58,539 nucleotides of DNA from Alteromonas sp. KUL42 (GCF_006538325.1 NZ_BJKK01000023.1:1-58539); one strand, 5' to 3'; counted from the first letter of the stretch, positions 1-8,507 are shown. The notes: generated from the letters alone by a model not told the origin. Translations and numbers: made by a program.

Positions 1-34
1 AGATGACACTTGAGATGCGTTGCGACGTAAATGA

Positions 35-110
35 TGGTGGGTCGTGCTGGATTCGAACCAGCGACCAATTGATTAAAAGTCAACTGCTCTACCAACTGAG
101 CTAACGACCC
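35..110 (-). tRNA. tRNA-Lys (anticodon UUU), copy 1
   Basis: On the minus strand this folds as a 76-nt tRNA with an encoded CCA end. The acceptor stem pairs GGGTCGT with ACGACCC, the D arm has AGCTCAGTTGGTAGAGC, the anticodon loop is CTTTTAA (anticodon TTT, lysine), and the T arm contains GGTTCGAATCC. It is identical in sequence to the second copy at 134-209. tRNA-Lys genes directly downstream of the tol-pal operon are also found in E. coli, so the arrangement is ancestral. Confidence 0.97.
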
Positions 111-133
111 GTCATTTAGTGCTTAGAAAGAAG

Positions 134-209
134 TGGTGGGTCGTGCTGGATTCGAACCAGCGACCAATTGATTAAAAGTCAACTGCTCTACCAACTGAGC
201 TAACGACCC
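134..209 (-). tRNA. tRNA-Lys (anticodon UUU), copy 2
   Basis: A second, base-for-base identical 76-nt tRNA-Lys with anticodon TTT and encoded CCA. It lies 23 bp from copy 1, so the two are probably made as one transcript, this copy first, and then processed. The short spacer contains no promoter that I can recognise. Confidence 0.97.
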
Positions 210-249
210 TTCTTTCTTGTTGTTGCCTGTGTCGTGGCAACGGCGGCAT

Positions 250-277
250 ATAATACTCAGATTTTTATTTGACGCAA
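250..277 (-). promoter_or_regulatory. Putative sigma70 promoter of the tRNA-Lys pair
   Basis: Reading the minus strand, TTGCGT (272-277) is separated by 16 bp from TATTAT (250-255), followed by a GC-rich discriminator (GCCGCCG). The predicted start is near 243, giving a leader of about 33 nt before the first tRNA. A GC-rich discriminator is typical of stable RNA promoters under stringent control; that reading is inference. Confidence 0.55.
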
Positions 278-470
278 CCCATAACGTCTTTTTATTTTCA
301 TTTTTCTGTCAAATTACGACTAAACGGTCAAAATGAAAACAAATTGCTGAGGTTTTAACCCAGTAATTATTGAGTTTAGTCGAACTTGCTTAAATCAACA
401 CACATTTCGAAGCAGAACAAGCACACTGCTTTGCTGCCTATTGCGCTTTAATTATTGACGATAAAATACA
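278..470. other. Intergenic stretch between tRNA promoter and tol-pal terminator
   Basis: AT-rich sequence upstream of the tRNA promoter. I see no open reading frame, RNA fold or repeat worth calling here. It may include an upstream activating (UP) element for the tRNA promoter. Confidence 0.4.
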
Positions 471-497
471 AAAAAGCCTCTTTAAAAGAGGCTTTGT
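471..497 (-). terminator. Rho-independent terminator of the tol-pal operon
   Basis: On the minus strand an AAGCCTC / GAGGCTT stem closes on a short AT loop and is followed by a run of T. It lies directly after the cpoB stop codon, so it ends the ybgC-tolQRAB-pal-cpoB transcript. Confidence 0.85.
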
Positions 498-500
498 GCA

Positions 501-1298
501 TTACAAGTTGTTTAATCTAGATTCTGCTAAGCGTTTTGCCGAAGAATCAGGATATTCATTGACCACTTGTTGTAACAAGGCTTTAGCTGATGTGGTGTCA
601 CCGGTACGCTCTGCAATCACACCCAACTTCAATAACGCGTCAGGGCGCTTTGCTGAGTCACTGAAGCGATTAGCAACAATATTGAACTGTTCGCTGGCTT
701 CACTCCAATTTTGTTGATTGAAGAGCAATTGACCCAACCAGTAATGAGCATTTGGCGCATAGCTGCTGTTGGGAAAGCGTTCGATAAACGATTTAAATGC
801 AGGCACGGCTTTGTCGTACTCGCGAGATTTAAGGATAAGATTTACCGCACTTTCATACGCTTCATCTTCACCTGCTTGCGGTGTTTGCGTAGGCACAGAA
901 ACCGCAGGAGTGGTTGGTACGCTGGTCGCCTCACCACCACCAGTTGAAACGCTGGTATTGGCCAGAACACCATCTTGTTTTAGCGCTTCTACGCGTTTGT
1001 CTATTTCAAGATAAAGTTCTCGCTGACGCTCAAGCACTTTTTGAAGCTCATTGGTATTCACTTCAACAGCACCGCGCAACTGGTCAACTTCCATTTGCAT
1101 GTTGTCTAGTTGCGTTTGCAACCTGTGCTGCATTTCAGTTCGGCTTTTAACAATACGCTCAAGCACCACAATGCGTTGCTCTAACTCACCGCCACCATTT
1201 GCACTCACCACAGGGGCTTGCGCTAATGCACCGTATGCAACAAGGGCGGCACTTAATGTGACGCCCAATGTGATAGTTTTTTTAGAGAAACTAACCAT
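501..1298 (-). CDS. cpoB: Cell division coordinator CpoB (YbgF), Tol-Pal system TPR protein
   Basis: Periplasmic TPR protein that links the Tol-Pal machine with peptidoglycan synthesis during division. The 265-residue product has an N-terminal signal peptide ending near ALAQA, a coiled-coil trimerisation segment (about residues 38-110), a Ser/Thr/Pro-rich linker, and C-terminal TPR repeats (about 140-265), including YDKAVPAFKSFIERFPNSSY, the typical Tol-Pal YbgF signature. Its start codon shares one base with the pal stop codon (TAATG), so translation is probably coupled. It is the last gene of the tol-pal operon. Length and domain order are normal for the family. Confidence 0.95.
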   Translation of the reverse strand: MVSFSKKTITLGVTLSAALVAYGALAQAPVVSANGGGELEQRIVVLERIVKSRTEMQHRLQTQLDNMQMEVDQLRGAVEVNTNELQKVLERQRELYLEIDKRVEALKQDGVLANTSVSTGGGEATSVPTTPAVSVPTQTPQAGEDEAYESAVNLILKSREYDKAVPAFKSFIERFPNSSYAPNAHYWLGQLLFNQQNWSEASEQFNIVANRFSDSAKRPDALLKLGVIAERTGDTTSAKALLQQVVNEYPDSSAKRLAESRLNNL

Positions 1299-1864
1299 TA
1301 GCGGTAAACAACCACTCCGCGACGATTTTGCGCGAATGCGTATTCAGTTGAACCCATAACTGCTGGCTTTTCTTCACCATATGAAACTACATTTACTTGG
1401 CTGCTGCTTACACCGGCATTAAGTAGGTAAGTCTCTACTGACTGTGCACGACGTTCACCCAGTGCAATGTTGTACTCTGGTGTACCACGGCTGTCTGTGT
1501 GGCCTTCAATAGTTACCTTAAGGCTAGGGTTTTTCACTAGGAACGCAGCGTGTTTATCTAGTACACGTTGGAATTCAGGTTTGATGCTAGCGCGGTCAAA
1601 ATCGAAGTAGATGGTTTGTTCATTTTTTAACGCTTCCATCTCTTGTTGCACCATTTCTTCTTGGCGCTTCATACGTTGCGCAGCTTCTGCTTTAACGCGT
1701 TGCGCTTCAGCTTCACGCGCTTCTTGCTCAGCAGCAGCTTGTTCTTGTGCTAGGCGGTTACGTTCTGCAGCCAACTCTTCTTCGCTAGGGCCTGACGAAC
1801 ATGCCATCATTGTCACTACTGGCAAGGCGATAATGAAGCTTTTCATCACTTTATTCATTTGCAT
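1298..1864 (-). CDS. pal: Peptidoglycan-associated lipoprotein Pal
   Basis: Outer-membrane lipoprotein that binds peptidoglycan and TolB. The 188-residue product starts with a lipoprotein signal peptide with a Met-Met-Ala-Cys lipobox near residue 22. An Ala/Glu/Arg-rich coiled segment follows (about 27-80), then a C-terminal OmpA-like domain with the peptidoglycan-binding motif GHTDSRGTPEYN and a following NRRG. The long charged coil is larger than in E. coli Pal, which is common in Alteromonadales. It sits 39 bp after tolB. Confidence 0.96.
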   Translation of the reverse strand: MQMNKVMKSFIIALPVVTMMACSSGPSEEELAAERNRLAQEQAAAEQEAREAEAQRVKAEAAQRMKRQEEMVQQEMEALKNEQTIYFDFDRASIKPEFQRVLDKHAAFLVKNPSLKVTIEGHTDSRGTPEYNIALGERRAQSVETYLLNAGVSSSQVNVVSYGEEKPAVMGSTEYAFAQNRRGVVVYR

Positions 1865-1903
1865 CCTACTAATCCTTAATTTTATTGTTTAGTCGTTAAA
1901 TTG

Positions 1904-3259
1904 TTAGAACAAAAATGGTGACCAACTTGGCGATTTAACTTGCCCATTGGCTGCTGGTAACCTAGCTTTAAAGCGCCCATCAAGAGATACCAGTGATAAC
2001 ACTTGGGTGCCCTCATGCAGGGTGCTATATATAATCATGCTTCCATTCGGCGCAATACTTGGAGACTCGTCCAAGTACGTCCGTGTTAGTACTTGAGGAG
2101 AGTTTCCATCCAAAGACTGCTTCGCGATATGGTAGTTACCGTTAGTCTGGTTAACCATGATCATCTGCTTGCCGTCTGGTGAAATCGTACCGCCAAGGTT
2201 CTGTTCACCTACAAAGGTAACTCGCCTTACTTTCCCAGAACTTAAATTTACGCTATATATCTGGGGTTTACCACCCCGTTCAGAGCTAAATATCAAACCA
2301 CTACCATCTGGAAGCCATGCAGGCTCAGTATCAATTGCCCTATTTCGAGTAATTCGGCGCAAGTTTTTAGTCGCTAAATCCATAATATAGATTTCTGGAT
2401 TCCCATCTTTCGATAGCACCATAGCAAGTTGCTTGCCATCTGGTGAAAAGGTTGGACTACTGTTTATGCCCGGGAAGTCAGTAATACGCGTGCGCTCACT
2501 GGTGTAAATATCTTGGATATAAATCTGCGGTCGGCGGTTTTCAAAACTGACATACGCTAGCTTCTCTCCGTCAGGAGACCATACTGGTGACATTAAAGGT
2601 TCTGGTGATGACAATAAGCGGGTTTCGTTCTCTCCGTCATAATCGGCAATTACTAATTGATACGGCTTATCTACCGTGTCTCTGTCGCGTACGATCACGT
2701 AAGCAATTTTAGTAAGAAATGCACCGCGTACACCGGTGAGTTTTTCATACACTATATCGCTGATCCTATGGGCGTATTGACGAAAGTCACTGCCATTGAT
2801 CACGGCTTGTCTTGCAACAATAACGTGTTCGTTACTGGTCACTAACGCGCCATCTTTAAGTACTTTAGCTTGCCCGCCATTCTGCTGGCCTTTCAAAATA
2901 TCGATTAGCTGATACGACACTAAATATCTGTCTGCGCCCTGTTGCTCAATACTTCCCACCAATATGGTATCCACATCCATGGTTGCCCATGCGGTGTAAC
3001 TCACCTCTTCAGCTGTTTCAGGGTATTGCGGCATATTCGCTTCTGCCACAGGGTTAAACTTACCGCTACGCATAAGGTCGGCTCTAATCACTGTCGATAG
3101 TTCACCGGGCATACTGCCCTCGCCCTTCCACTTAAACGGTACCACGCCAATGGGACGCGCACTGTCTACACCTTCGGTAATCACAATTTCTAAGGAAGCC
3201 AGTACCTTGGCACTGAACGCCATTGTAATTAGCGCTATCCATACACCTAGTTTTTTCAT
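1904..3259 (-). CDS. tolB: Tol-Pal system beta-propeller protein TolB
   Basis: Periplasmic protein that exchanges between Pal and TolA. The 451 residues comprise a signal peptide (ending about ...AKVLA), an N-terminal alpha/beta domain (about 25-165), and a six-bladed propeller of PD40/WD40-like repeats such as PVWSPDGEKLAYVS and PTFSPDGKQLAMV. The stop lies 39 bp before pal; the start follows the tolA stop by only 4 bp, which suggests coupling. Full length for the family, with no anomaly. Confidence 0.97.
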   Translation of the reverse strand: MKKLGVWIALITMAFSAKVLASLEIVITEGVDSARPIGVVPFKWKGEGSMPGELSTVIRADLMRSGKFNPVAEANMPQYPETAEEVSYTAWATMDVDTILVGSIEQQGADRYLVSYQLIDILKGQQNGGQAKVLKDGALVTSNEHVIVARQAVINGSDFRQYAHRISDIVYEKLTGVRGAFLTKIAYVIVRDRDTVDKPYQLVIADYDGENETRLLSSPEPLMSPVWSPDGEKLAYVSFENRRPQIYIQDIYTSERTRITDFPGINSSPTFSPDGKQLAMVLSKDGNPEIYIMDLATKNLRRITRNRAIDTEPAWLPDGSGLIFSSERGGKPQIYSVNLSSGKVRRVTFVGEQNLGGTISPDGKQMIMVNQTNGNYHIAKQSLDGNSPQVLTRTYLDESPSIAPNGSMIIYSTLHEGTQVLSLVSLDGRFKARLPAANGQVKSPSWSPFLF

Positions 3260-3263
3260 ACCA

Positions 3264-4097
3264 CTATAATTCCACTTTTAAAGTAATGTCTTTTAGTTGT
3301 TCGTACACATCTGGCGCGTCTGATACGGGTAGTTTTTCAGCCCGTCTTACTGCACTCTCTGCAGCTCTACACAATGCATCATTACCACCGAGTATTCGAA
3401 TACTGGTAACAAAGCCAGTTGTCGCCAGTTTGATGTTCAATCTGCAAGTTTTGCCATTGTAACTATCATCTGAATACAAATTACGCTTAATTGTTTGCTG
3501 AATAAGCGCGGTATAGCGCTCTACTTCAGTCAACACTTGCTGTCTTCTACGTTCTTGCTGAGCAGCACGCTCTTGCGCCAACTGCTCTTGCATGATCCTT
3601 TCCATTTCGGCACGTTCGGCCGCTTCTTTCTTTTTACGCTCTGCATCTGCTTTGGCTTTTGCTTCACGTTCTTTACGCGCTTGTTCCTTTTGTGCGGCTA
3701 AACGCTCAAGCTCTTTTTGATGCCTTGCCTCTGCCGCTTCAGCTTCTCGTTTTGCTTTGGCTCGCTTGGCCGCTAACTGTTGCTGGCGCTTTTTCTCTGC
3801 CGCTGCTTTTGCCTTTCGTTGCCTTTCCTGCTCTTCTGCACGCGCCTGCGCCTCGGCTTGTGCTTCAGCGCGCTTTTTATCGGCAATAGCTTGTGCATCA
3901 ATGAAGGTTGCTTCAATAACAGGGGCGTTTACTGCAACATTTGGCAGGGGATCAGGTGAAAAACTGACGCTAATCAGCAACAGTGCAGCAACAACAAGAT
4001 GTAACCCCAACGACTTATAAAGCCCCATTTGTTCTGGGCTTACTTTACTTGCCTTTTTTGGGGGCTTCTCGCTATTCGCATTTCCCGCATTCGACAT
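3264..4097 (-). CDS. tolA: Cell envelope integrity protein TolA
   Basis: Inner-membrane protein that spans the periplasm and couples the TolQR motor to Pal/TolB. The 277 residues have a short cytoplasmic N-terminus, one membrane helix at about 27-46, a long Ala/Lys/Glu/Arg-rich helical domain II (about 75-190), and a C-terminal TolA domain III with the Cys pair (GKTCRLNI ... DALCRAAE). It is shorter than E. coli TolA (421 residues) because the repetitive helix is shorter, which is normal outside the Enterobacterales. It lies 6 bp after tolR. Confidence 0.95.
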   Translation of the reverse strand: MSNAGNANSEKPPKKASKVSPEQMGLYKSLGLHLVVAALLLISVSFSPDPLPNVAVNAPVIEATFIDAQAIADKKRAEAQAEAQARAEEQERQRKAKAAAEKKRQQQLAAKRAKAKREAEAAEARHQKELERLAAQKEQARKEREAKAKADAERKKKEAAERAEMERIMQEQLAQERAAQQERRRQQVLTEVERYTALIQQTIKRNLYSDDSYNGKTCRLNIKLATTGFVTSIRILGGNDALCRAAESAVRRAEKLPVSDAPDVYEQLKDITLKVEL

Positions 4098-4103
4098 CTG
4101 ATA

Positions 4104-4523
4104 CTACTCAACTGGATCTGTCATTAAGCCCACCGAAGGTACGCCCGCTTGTTGCAGTAATACCATCAATTGAATGACTTCATTGTAAGCCACTTGCCCA
4201 TCACCTTTCACCACAACTGGCGTAGAGGGCTGTTTCTGCAATTGCGCTTTTACAATGGCACCAAGCTCATCCTTACTGATGGGCGATTCTTGATCGTTGC
4301 CCACATTTAAATAGTAACGCCCTTTAACATCAACCGACGCAATAATAGGTGGGTTGTCTTCTTGTTCAATAGGGTTAGCACTGGCTTTAGGTAAATCAAC
4401 CTTAACCCCTTGTGAAATAAGCGGGGCGGTAACCATAAATATGATCAACAGCACCAACATAACGTCAATATAAGGCACAACGTTGATTTCAGAAACCGGT
4501 CTACGGCGCTTTCTTACATACAT
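4104..4523 (-). CDS. tolR: Tol-Pal system protein TolR (ExbD family)
   Basis: Proton-channel subunit of the TolQR motor. The 139-residue protein has a basic cytoplasmic start (YVRKRRRP), one membrane helix with the essential aspartate in VVPYIDVMLVLL (Asp20), and a periplasmic ExbD/TolR domain ending in VGLMTDP. It lies between tolQ and tolA with short spacers, as in all canonical tol operons. Confidence 0.97.
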   Translation of the reverse strand: MYVRKRRRPVSEINVVPYIDVMLVLLIIFMVTAPLISQGVKVDLPKASANPIEQEDNPPIIASVDVKGRYYLNVGNDQESPISKDELGAIVKAQLQKQPSTPVVVKGDGQVAYNEVIQLMVLLQQAGVPSVGLMTDPVE

Positions 4524-4553
4524 AACAAATCCTCCGTTTAGGATCTAAAACGC

Positions 4554-5243
4554 TTAGGATTGTTGTTGTGCTTGCGCAGCAACAGCTTGGCGATGAAGAA
4601 TAGCTGAGAACTCTTCCATAAAGTTGCCATAGCTGTTCTCTAGTTTTTCTACTTGGTGACTGAATCGGTTGTAAGCAATTACCGCGGGAATAGCGGCAAA
4701 CAAACCAATTGCTGTTGCAATTAGAGCTTCTGCAATACCGGGGGCAACCATGGCCAAGGTTGCCTGCTGTACTTCACCCAATGCAATAAACGCGTTCATA
4801 ATACCCCATACTGTACCGAACAAGCCGATATATGGGCTTATGGAACCAGCAGTGGCAAGAAAAGGTAAACGACTTTCTAGTTCTTCAACTTGACGAGACA
4901 TGGTGACGCGCATGGCGCGATAGGTACCATCAACAATACCATTGGTAGCTGTGTTAGATTTGCGAAGACGCACAAACTCTTTAAAGCCCGCACAGAAGAT
5001 ACTTCCCATACCGGTTAAATTAGTGCGCGCTGAAAGCTCTTGATAAAGGCGATTTAGATCTGCCCCTGACCAGAACTTATCTTCGAACTGACGCATTTCG
5101 TTGCGCGCTGCTGATAATGCTTTGCTGCGTTGAAAAATAAATGTCCACGACGCTATCGAGACACTCAATAACAACAGCATTACTAGTTGAACAATAAAAC
5201 TCGCTTGCAAAAACAAGCCAATAAAAGTGAGATCAGATGACAC
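4554..5243 (-). CDS. tolQ: Tol-Pal system protein TolQ
   Basis: MotA/TolQ/ExbB-family motor subunit of 229 residues. A first membrane helix lies at about 15-35, a large cytoplasmic loop follows, and the conserved channel-lining helices are near 135-160 (GSISPYIGLFGTVWGIMNAF) and 170-195 (GIAEALIATAIGLFAAIPAV). The start overlaps the end of ybgC by 11 bp, so translation is probably coupled. Confidence 0.97.
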   Translation of the reverse strand: MSSDLTFIGLFLQASFIVQLVMLLLLSVSIASWTFIFQRSKALSAARNEMRQFEDKFWSGADLNRLYQELSARTNLTGMGSIFCAGFKEFVRLRKSNTATNGIVDGTYRAMRVTMSRQVEELESRLPFLATAGSISPYIGLFGTVWGIMNAFIALGEVQQATLAMVAPGIAEALIATAIGLFAAIPAVIAYNRFSHQVEKLENSYGNFMEEFSAILHRQAVAAQAQQQS

Positions 5244-5631
5244 GCGAAATTTCCCCTAACAAAGTACGTGGTAGTCGCTTGGCTTTCATAGTAGCCAAAT
5301 CGACGCAGACAACTTGGATATCTCCAGATACCAATTTTATGTCTTGTTCATTTTTTATGATTTGTTGAAACGTCATACTAGCACCCTTCAATTCTACAAC
5401 GTGAGTTTCAATACTCAACAGTTGGTTGAATCTTGCTGGCGCATAGTTATGCATCTCAACGCGTTTGACGACAAAAGCCACGGATTGTTCCATTAATGTG
5501 TCTTGTTCGTAACCTAGCTCTCTAAGCCACTCGGTACGTGCTCGCTCCATAAACTTCAGGTAGTTAGCATAATAGACAATACCACCTGCATCAGTGTCCT
5601 CGTAATACACTCTTACCTTGTGTTGATGCAT
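5233..5631 (-). CDS. ybgC: Tol-Pal system-associated acyl-CoA thioesterase YbgC
   Basis: Hot-dog fold thioesterase of the 4HBT family, first gene of the tol-pal operon. The catalytic motif YYEDTDAGGIVYYANYLKF is near the N-terminus. I chose the ATG at 5631 (132 residues) because an AAGGA ribosome-binding site sits 6 bp upstream; a TTG 18 bp further up would put the Shine-Dalgarno inside the gene. The last 11 bp overlap tolQ. The upstream AT-rich region must hold the operon promoter, but no box is convincing enough to mark. Confidence 0.94.
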   Translation of the reverse strand: MHQHKVRVYYEDTDAGGIVYYANYLKFMERARTEWLRELGYEQDTLMEQSVAFVVKRVEMHNYAPARFNQLLSIETHVVELKGASMTFQQIIKNEQDIKLVSGDIQVVCVDLATMKAKRLPRTLLGEISRVI

Positions 5632-5817
5632 AAATATTCCTTCACCCAAAAATTTATTAATCTAACCACCTGTCAAAATAACAAAAAATTACGACAAACA
5701 ACATTTTAAATAAACCCTACAAAGCCCTTTAACGCTTACTTTTAATCAAAATAAAACCATTGCGCAACACCGCGTTAACACATTAGTTTTTTAATCCGAA
5801 AAAACAATTTTACTCAA

Positions 5818-5845
5818 TTGTAGATTTTCTGCTTCGCCCTATAAT
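5818..5845 (+). promoter_or_regulatory. Strong sigma70 promoter for a candidate small RNA
   Basis: TTGTAG (5818-5823), a 16-bp spacer, then a perfect TATAAT (5840-5845) on the plus strand. It points away from ybgC into a region with no long ORF. The predicted transcription start is about 5852. It is one of the best consensus promoters in the window. Confidence 0.7.
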
Positions 5846-5851
5846 GCACAG

Positions 5852-5984
5852 CATCAGTCGCACAGCGCGTAATGGTGTTAATCACGGTTACGCAAGAGAC
5901 ATTCTCCTGTTAGACATGAGTTCCCTGGATTTATTTCCTTCAACACTTGTTGTTTTAGCCCGCTCAATGAGCGGGCTTTTTTTT
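5852..5984 (+). ncRNA. Candidate small regulatory RNA, about 133 nt, between ybgC and ruvB
   Basis: A self-contained transcription unit: consensus promoter at 5818-5845, a 5' hairpin at 5867-5893 (GCGTAA paired with TTACGC, with an inner GTG/CAC), a mostly single-stranded middle with a TTCCCTGGA stretch (about 5921-5929), and a strong intrinsic terminator with eight T. Orientation is divergent from ybgC and convergent with ruvB. The TTCCCTGG element resembles seed regions of the enterobacterial sRNAs ArcZ and SdsR, but the rest does not match them, so I make no family assignment. Two tiny ORFs occur inside (13 and 24 codons), but neither has a good ribosome-binding site. Confidence 0.6.
5957..5984 (+). 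terminator. Rho-independent terminator of the candidate small RNA
   Basis: A 10-bp perfect GC-rich stem, AGCCCGCTCA / TGAGCGGGCT, is followed by eight consecutive T on the plus strand. No protein gene on the plus strand ends here, so it must serve the short transcript starting near 5852. Confidence 0.88.
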
Positions 5985-6066
5985 GCCTAAAATTTATTAA
6001 TAGCAACAGGTTACTAAAGCGTGAGGCGCTTTATTGTTTTATATAACCAATTAACCACACCATTAT

Positions 6067-6101
6067 AAAAACAATAAAGCACGTCGATACAACGTGCCTT
6101 T
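6067..6101 (-). terminator. Putative terminator after ruvB
   Basis: On the minus strand GCACGT / ACGTGC (6079-6097), extended by flanking A/T pairs, precedes TTTATTGTTTTT. It is about 40 bp past the ruvB stop and separates the ruv operon from the convergent small-RNA unit. Confidence 0.6.
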
Positions 6102-6136
6102 AAAAGTGGATACGCTTAAGTGTTTGCGTATTAGCG

Positions 6137-7141
6137 CTAATTTGATGGCGTAAAACCAAAGTGTAGATAAGCGCGATTTGAAACAATTCGCCCGCGCGGT
6201 GTGCGCTGTAAAAAACCCTGTTGAATAAGAAACGGCTCAATAACATCTTCAATGGTTTCTTTTTCTTCACCAATCGCAGCGGCTAAGTTGTCTAACCCAA
6301 CAGGTCCACCGTCAAATTTCTCAATAATGGCAGACAGTAGCTTTCTATCCATATAGTCAAAACCTTCGCTATCCACATCAAGCATATCTAATGCTTTTGC
6401 AGCAATATCTGCGCCCACTGTGCCATTAGCTTTAATTTCAGCATAATCTCGAACGCGACGTAACAAGCGGTTAGCAATACGCGGTGTACCTCTTGAGCGT
6501 CTTGCGACCTCTTGTGCACCTTCTTCATCCATAGGTAAATTGAGAAAGCTCGCACTTCGAGAAACAATACTGGTGAGATCTTTAACCGAATAAAATTCTA
6601 AACGCTGAACAATACCAAACCGGTCGCGAAGTGGTGATGTGAGTGAACCTGCGCGTGTTGTGGCACCTACTAAGGTGAATGGAGGGAGATCTAATTTAAT
6701 TGAGCGCGCTGCCGGCCCTTCACCAATCATAATATCCAGCTGATAGTCTTCCATAGCTGGGTAAAGGATTTCTTCGACAACTGGGCTCAACCGATGAATT
6801 TCATCAATAAACAGTACATCATTGCGCTCCAGATTCGTTAATAATGCAGCCAAGTCACCCGCTTTTTCCAATACAGGGCCTGAAGTGGTTTTTATGTTCA
6901 CCCCCATTTCATTGGCAACAATATTGGCAAGTGTGGTTTTACCTAACCCTGGAGGCCCAAAAATAAGCAAGTGATCGAGCGCATCGTCTCGCTTACGTGC
7001 GGCCTGTATGAAAATTTCCATTTGCTCACACACATGCGGTTGACCTGTGTAGTCCTCCAACATTTTGGGCCTAATTGCACGGTCTATTACTTCGTCTTCA
7101 ACGTTGGCATCAGGTGTAATTAGTCTGTCAGCTTCAATCAT
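6137..7141 (-). CDS. ruvB: Holliday junction branch migration helicase RuvB
   Basis: AAA+ motor of the RuvABC resolvasome. The 334 residues carry Walker A (GPPGLGKTTLA, about 63-73), Walker B with DEIHRLS, sensor 1 (LVGATTRAG), an arginine finger in LRDRFG, and a C-terminal winged helix (RTPRGRIVSNRAY). Standard length. It follows ruvA with a 102-bp gap, longer than usual, but no promoter stands out in it. Confidence 0.97.
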   Translation of the reverse strand: MIEADRLITPDANVEDEVIDRAIRPKMLEDYTGQPHVCEQMEIFIQAARKRDDALDHLLIFGPPGLGKTTLANIVANEMGVNIKTTSGPVLEKAGDLAALLTNLERNDVLFIDEIHRLSPVVEEILYPAMEDYQLDIMIGEGPAARSIKLDLPPFTLVGATTRAGSLTSPLRDRFGIVQRLEFYSVKDLTSIVSRSASFLNLPMDEEGAQEVARRSRGTPRIANRLLRRVRDYAEIKANGTVGADIAAKALDMLDVDSEGFDYMDRKLLSAIIEKFDGGPVGLDNLAAAIGEEKETIEDVIEPFLIQQGFLQRTPRGRIVSNRAYLHFGFTPSN

Positions 7142-7243
7142 GTTTATTCTACTTTTCGCACTACTTTTGTGTGATGTTATTTAGAGCGCACTCTACTTTC
7201 TAATTTCTCAGCGATAACTACAACATCTTTGATAAAAATGTCA

Positions 7244-7864
7244 CTACAAGGCCGCTTTAAGTGCTTCTCGAATAAGCGCTTCACTTTCCATGCCTTCTTG
7301 ATAAACACTTTCAACAAGCTTGCTGGCTTGCGCAGGCTTATAGCCAAGGGCAATAAGCGCACTTTGCGCTTCTTCACGTGAATCGTTTACAGGCACAATG
7401 GTACTGCCTGATAATAAGTCACTGCTTGGAGGTGGCACCGCAATACTTTGCGTTTTACCAAATTTGGCTAAACGGTCTTTTAATTCTACCACTAAGCGCT
7501 CTGCCGTTTTTTTGCCTATGCCCGGCAAACTCACCAATGCAGATACATCTTCGTTCTGCACACTCGCTAAAAACTGTGTTGCAGACATGCCAGACAGAAT
7601 CGCCAAACCCAATTTAGGGCCAACGCCGTTTGCTTTAATGAGTTCTCGGAATAATCCGCGTTCCATTTTATCGGCAAACCCAAACAGAAGCTGTGCGTCT
7701 TCACGTACAACAAAGTGCGTGTAAACAACCACTTCTTCCCCTACTGCAGGCAGCTGATAAAAACTGGTCATTGGCATGTGGATTTCATAACCTACACCTG
7801 CCACATCAACAAGAATTTCTGGTGGCTGCTTCTCAGCCAACGTACCGCGAATTCGTCCTATCAT
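7244..7864 (-). CDS. ruvA: Holliday junction branch migration complex subunit RuvA
   Basis: Tetrameric junction-binding protein, 206 residues. The OB-fold domain begins MIGRIRGTLAEK, domain II has two helix-hairpin-helix motifs (ANGVGPKLGLAIL and LPGIGKKTAERLVVELKDR), and a flexible linker leads to domain III (EEAQSALIALGYKPAQASKL), which contacts RuvB. Length and order are as expected. It is preceded by ruvC. Confidence 0.97.
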   Translation of the reverse strand: MIGRIRGTLAEKQPPEILVDVAGVGYEIHMPMTSFYQLPAVGEEVVVYTHFVVREDAQLLFGFADKMERGLFRELIKANGVGPKLGLAILSGMSATQFLASVQNEDVSALVSLPGIGKKTAERLVVELKDRLAKFGKTQSIAVPPPSSDLLSGSTIVPVNDSREEAQSALIALGYKPAQASKLVESVYQEGMESEALIREALKAAL

Positions 7865-7988
7865 TAAATATCTCTTTATCTGACATCAGCAATACACATC
7901 ATTTGGCGAGACAACACGCTTTGTTGTAAGTCTGTGTACGGATTAAAAATATAAATTGGGGCTGATTTTTGCTGTGCTAAACGAAAAA

Positions 7989-8507
7989 CTAACGCAAACG
8001 GCCGCGCACTGTTTTTCTCGCTTGCCCAGCCATATTTATTAGGCTTTGTTCCGTATGAGCATGACACAATGCAACAGCCAGCGCATCAGCAGCATCAGCC
8101 TGTGGGGTACCCGGCAAACTGAGGAGGTATTTAACCATGTGTTGAACTTGTGATTTGTCTGCACTTCCCTTCCCCACGACGGCTTGTTTTATTTGCCGTG
8201 CGCTGTATTCAGCTACTGGCAAGTCAGCCTGTGTCGCAGCCACAATTGCTGCGCCTCGTGCTTGACCAAGTTTCAACGCCGAGTCGGGATTTTTCGCCAT
8301 AAACACTTGTTCAATCGCAAATTGATTGGGCTTGTATTGACGAATAATGTCACTAATGCCTGTGTATATATTGGCAAGCCGCGTAGGTAACTCTGCTGTT
8401 CCAACGCGAATACATCCACTTGCCACGTAAACCAATTTACCTTGTTTTCGCGCAATTAAACCGTACCCTGTGATCCTAGAACCTGGATCTATACCCAGTA
8501 TAACCAT
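7989..8507 (-). CDS. ruvC: Crossover junction endodeoxyribonuclease RuvC
   Basis: Holliday junction resolvase of 172 residues with the RNase H-like fold. Acidic catalytic residues are visible in VILGIDPGSR (Asp7), FAIEQVF (Glu about 66) and DAADALAVALCH (Asp pair about 138-141). Its ATG shares one base with the nudB stop (TAATG), so it is translationally coupled to nudB. In many gammaproteobacteria yebC lies between nudB and ruvC; here it is missing. Confidence 0.97.
   Translation of the reverse strand: MVILGIDPGSRITGYGLIARKQGKLVYVASGCIRVGTAELPTRLANIYTGISDIIRQYKPNQFAIEQVFMAKNPDSALKLGQARGAAIVAATQADLPVAEYSARQIKQAVVGKGSADKSQVQHMVKYLLSLPGTPQADAADALAVALCHAHTEQSLINMAGQARKTVRGRLR

Noticed and set aside
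5872..5913. 13-codon ORF inside the candidate small RNA
   Set aside because: No Shine-Dalgarno and it overlaps the 5' hairpin; kept only as a remark.
5916..5990. 24-codon ORF (MSSLDLFPST...) inside the candidate small RNA
   Set aside because: It runs through the terminator stem and T run, has no ribosome-binding site, and ends after the predicted transcript end.
6015..6036. Second plus-strand terminator (AAAGCG/CGCTTT) after the small RNA
   Set aside because: Short stem and broken T run; the strong terminator 40 bp earlier makes it unnecessary.
7177..7377. 66-codon basic ORF overlapping ruvA on the same strand
   Set aside because: It lies in another frame of ruvA and the ruvA-ruvB spacer, with no family motif; a shadow.
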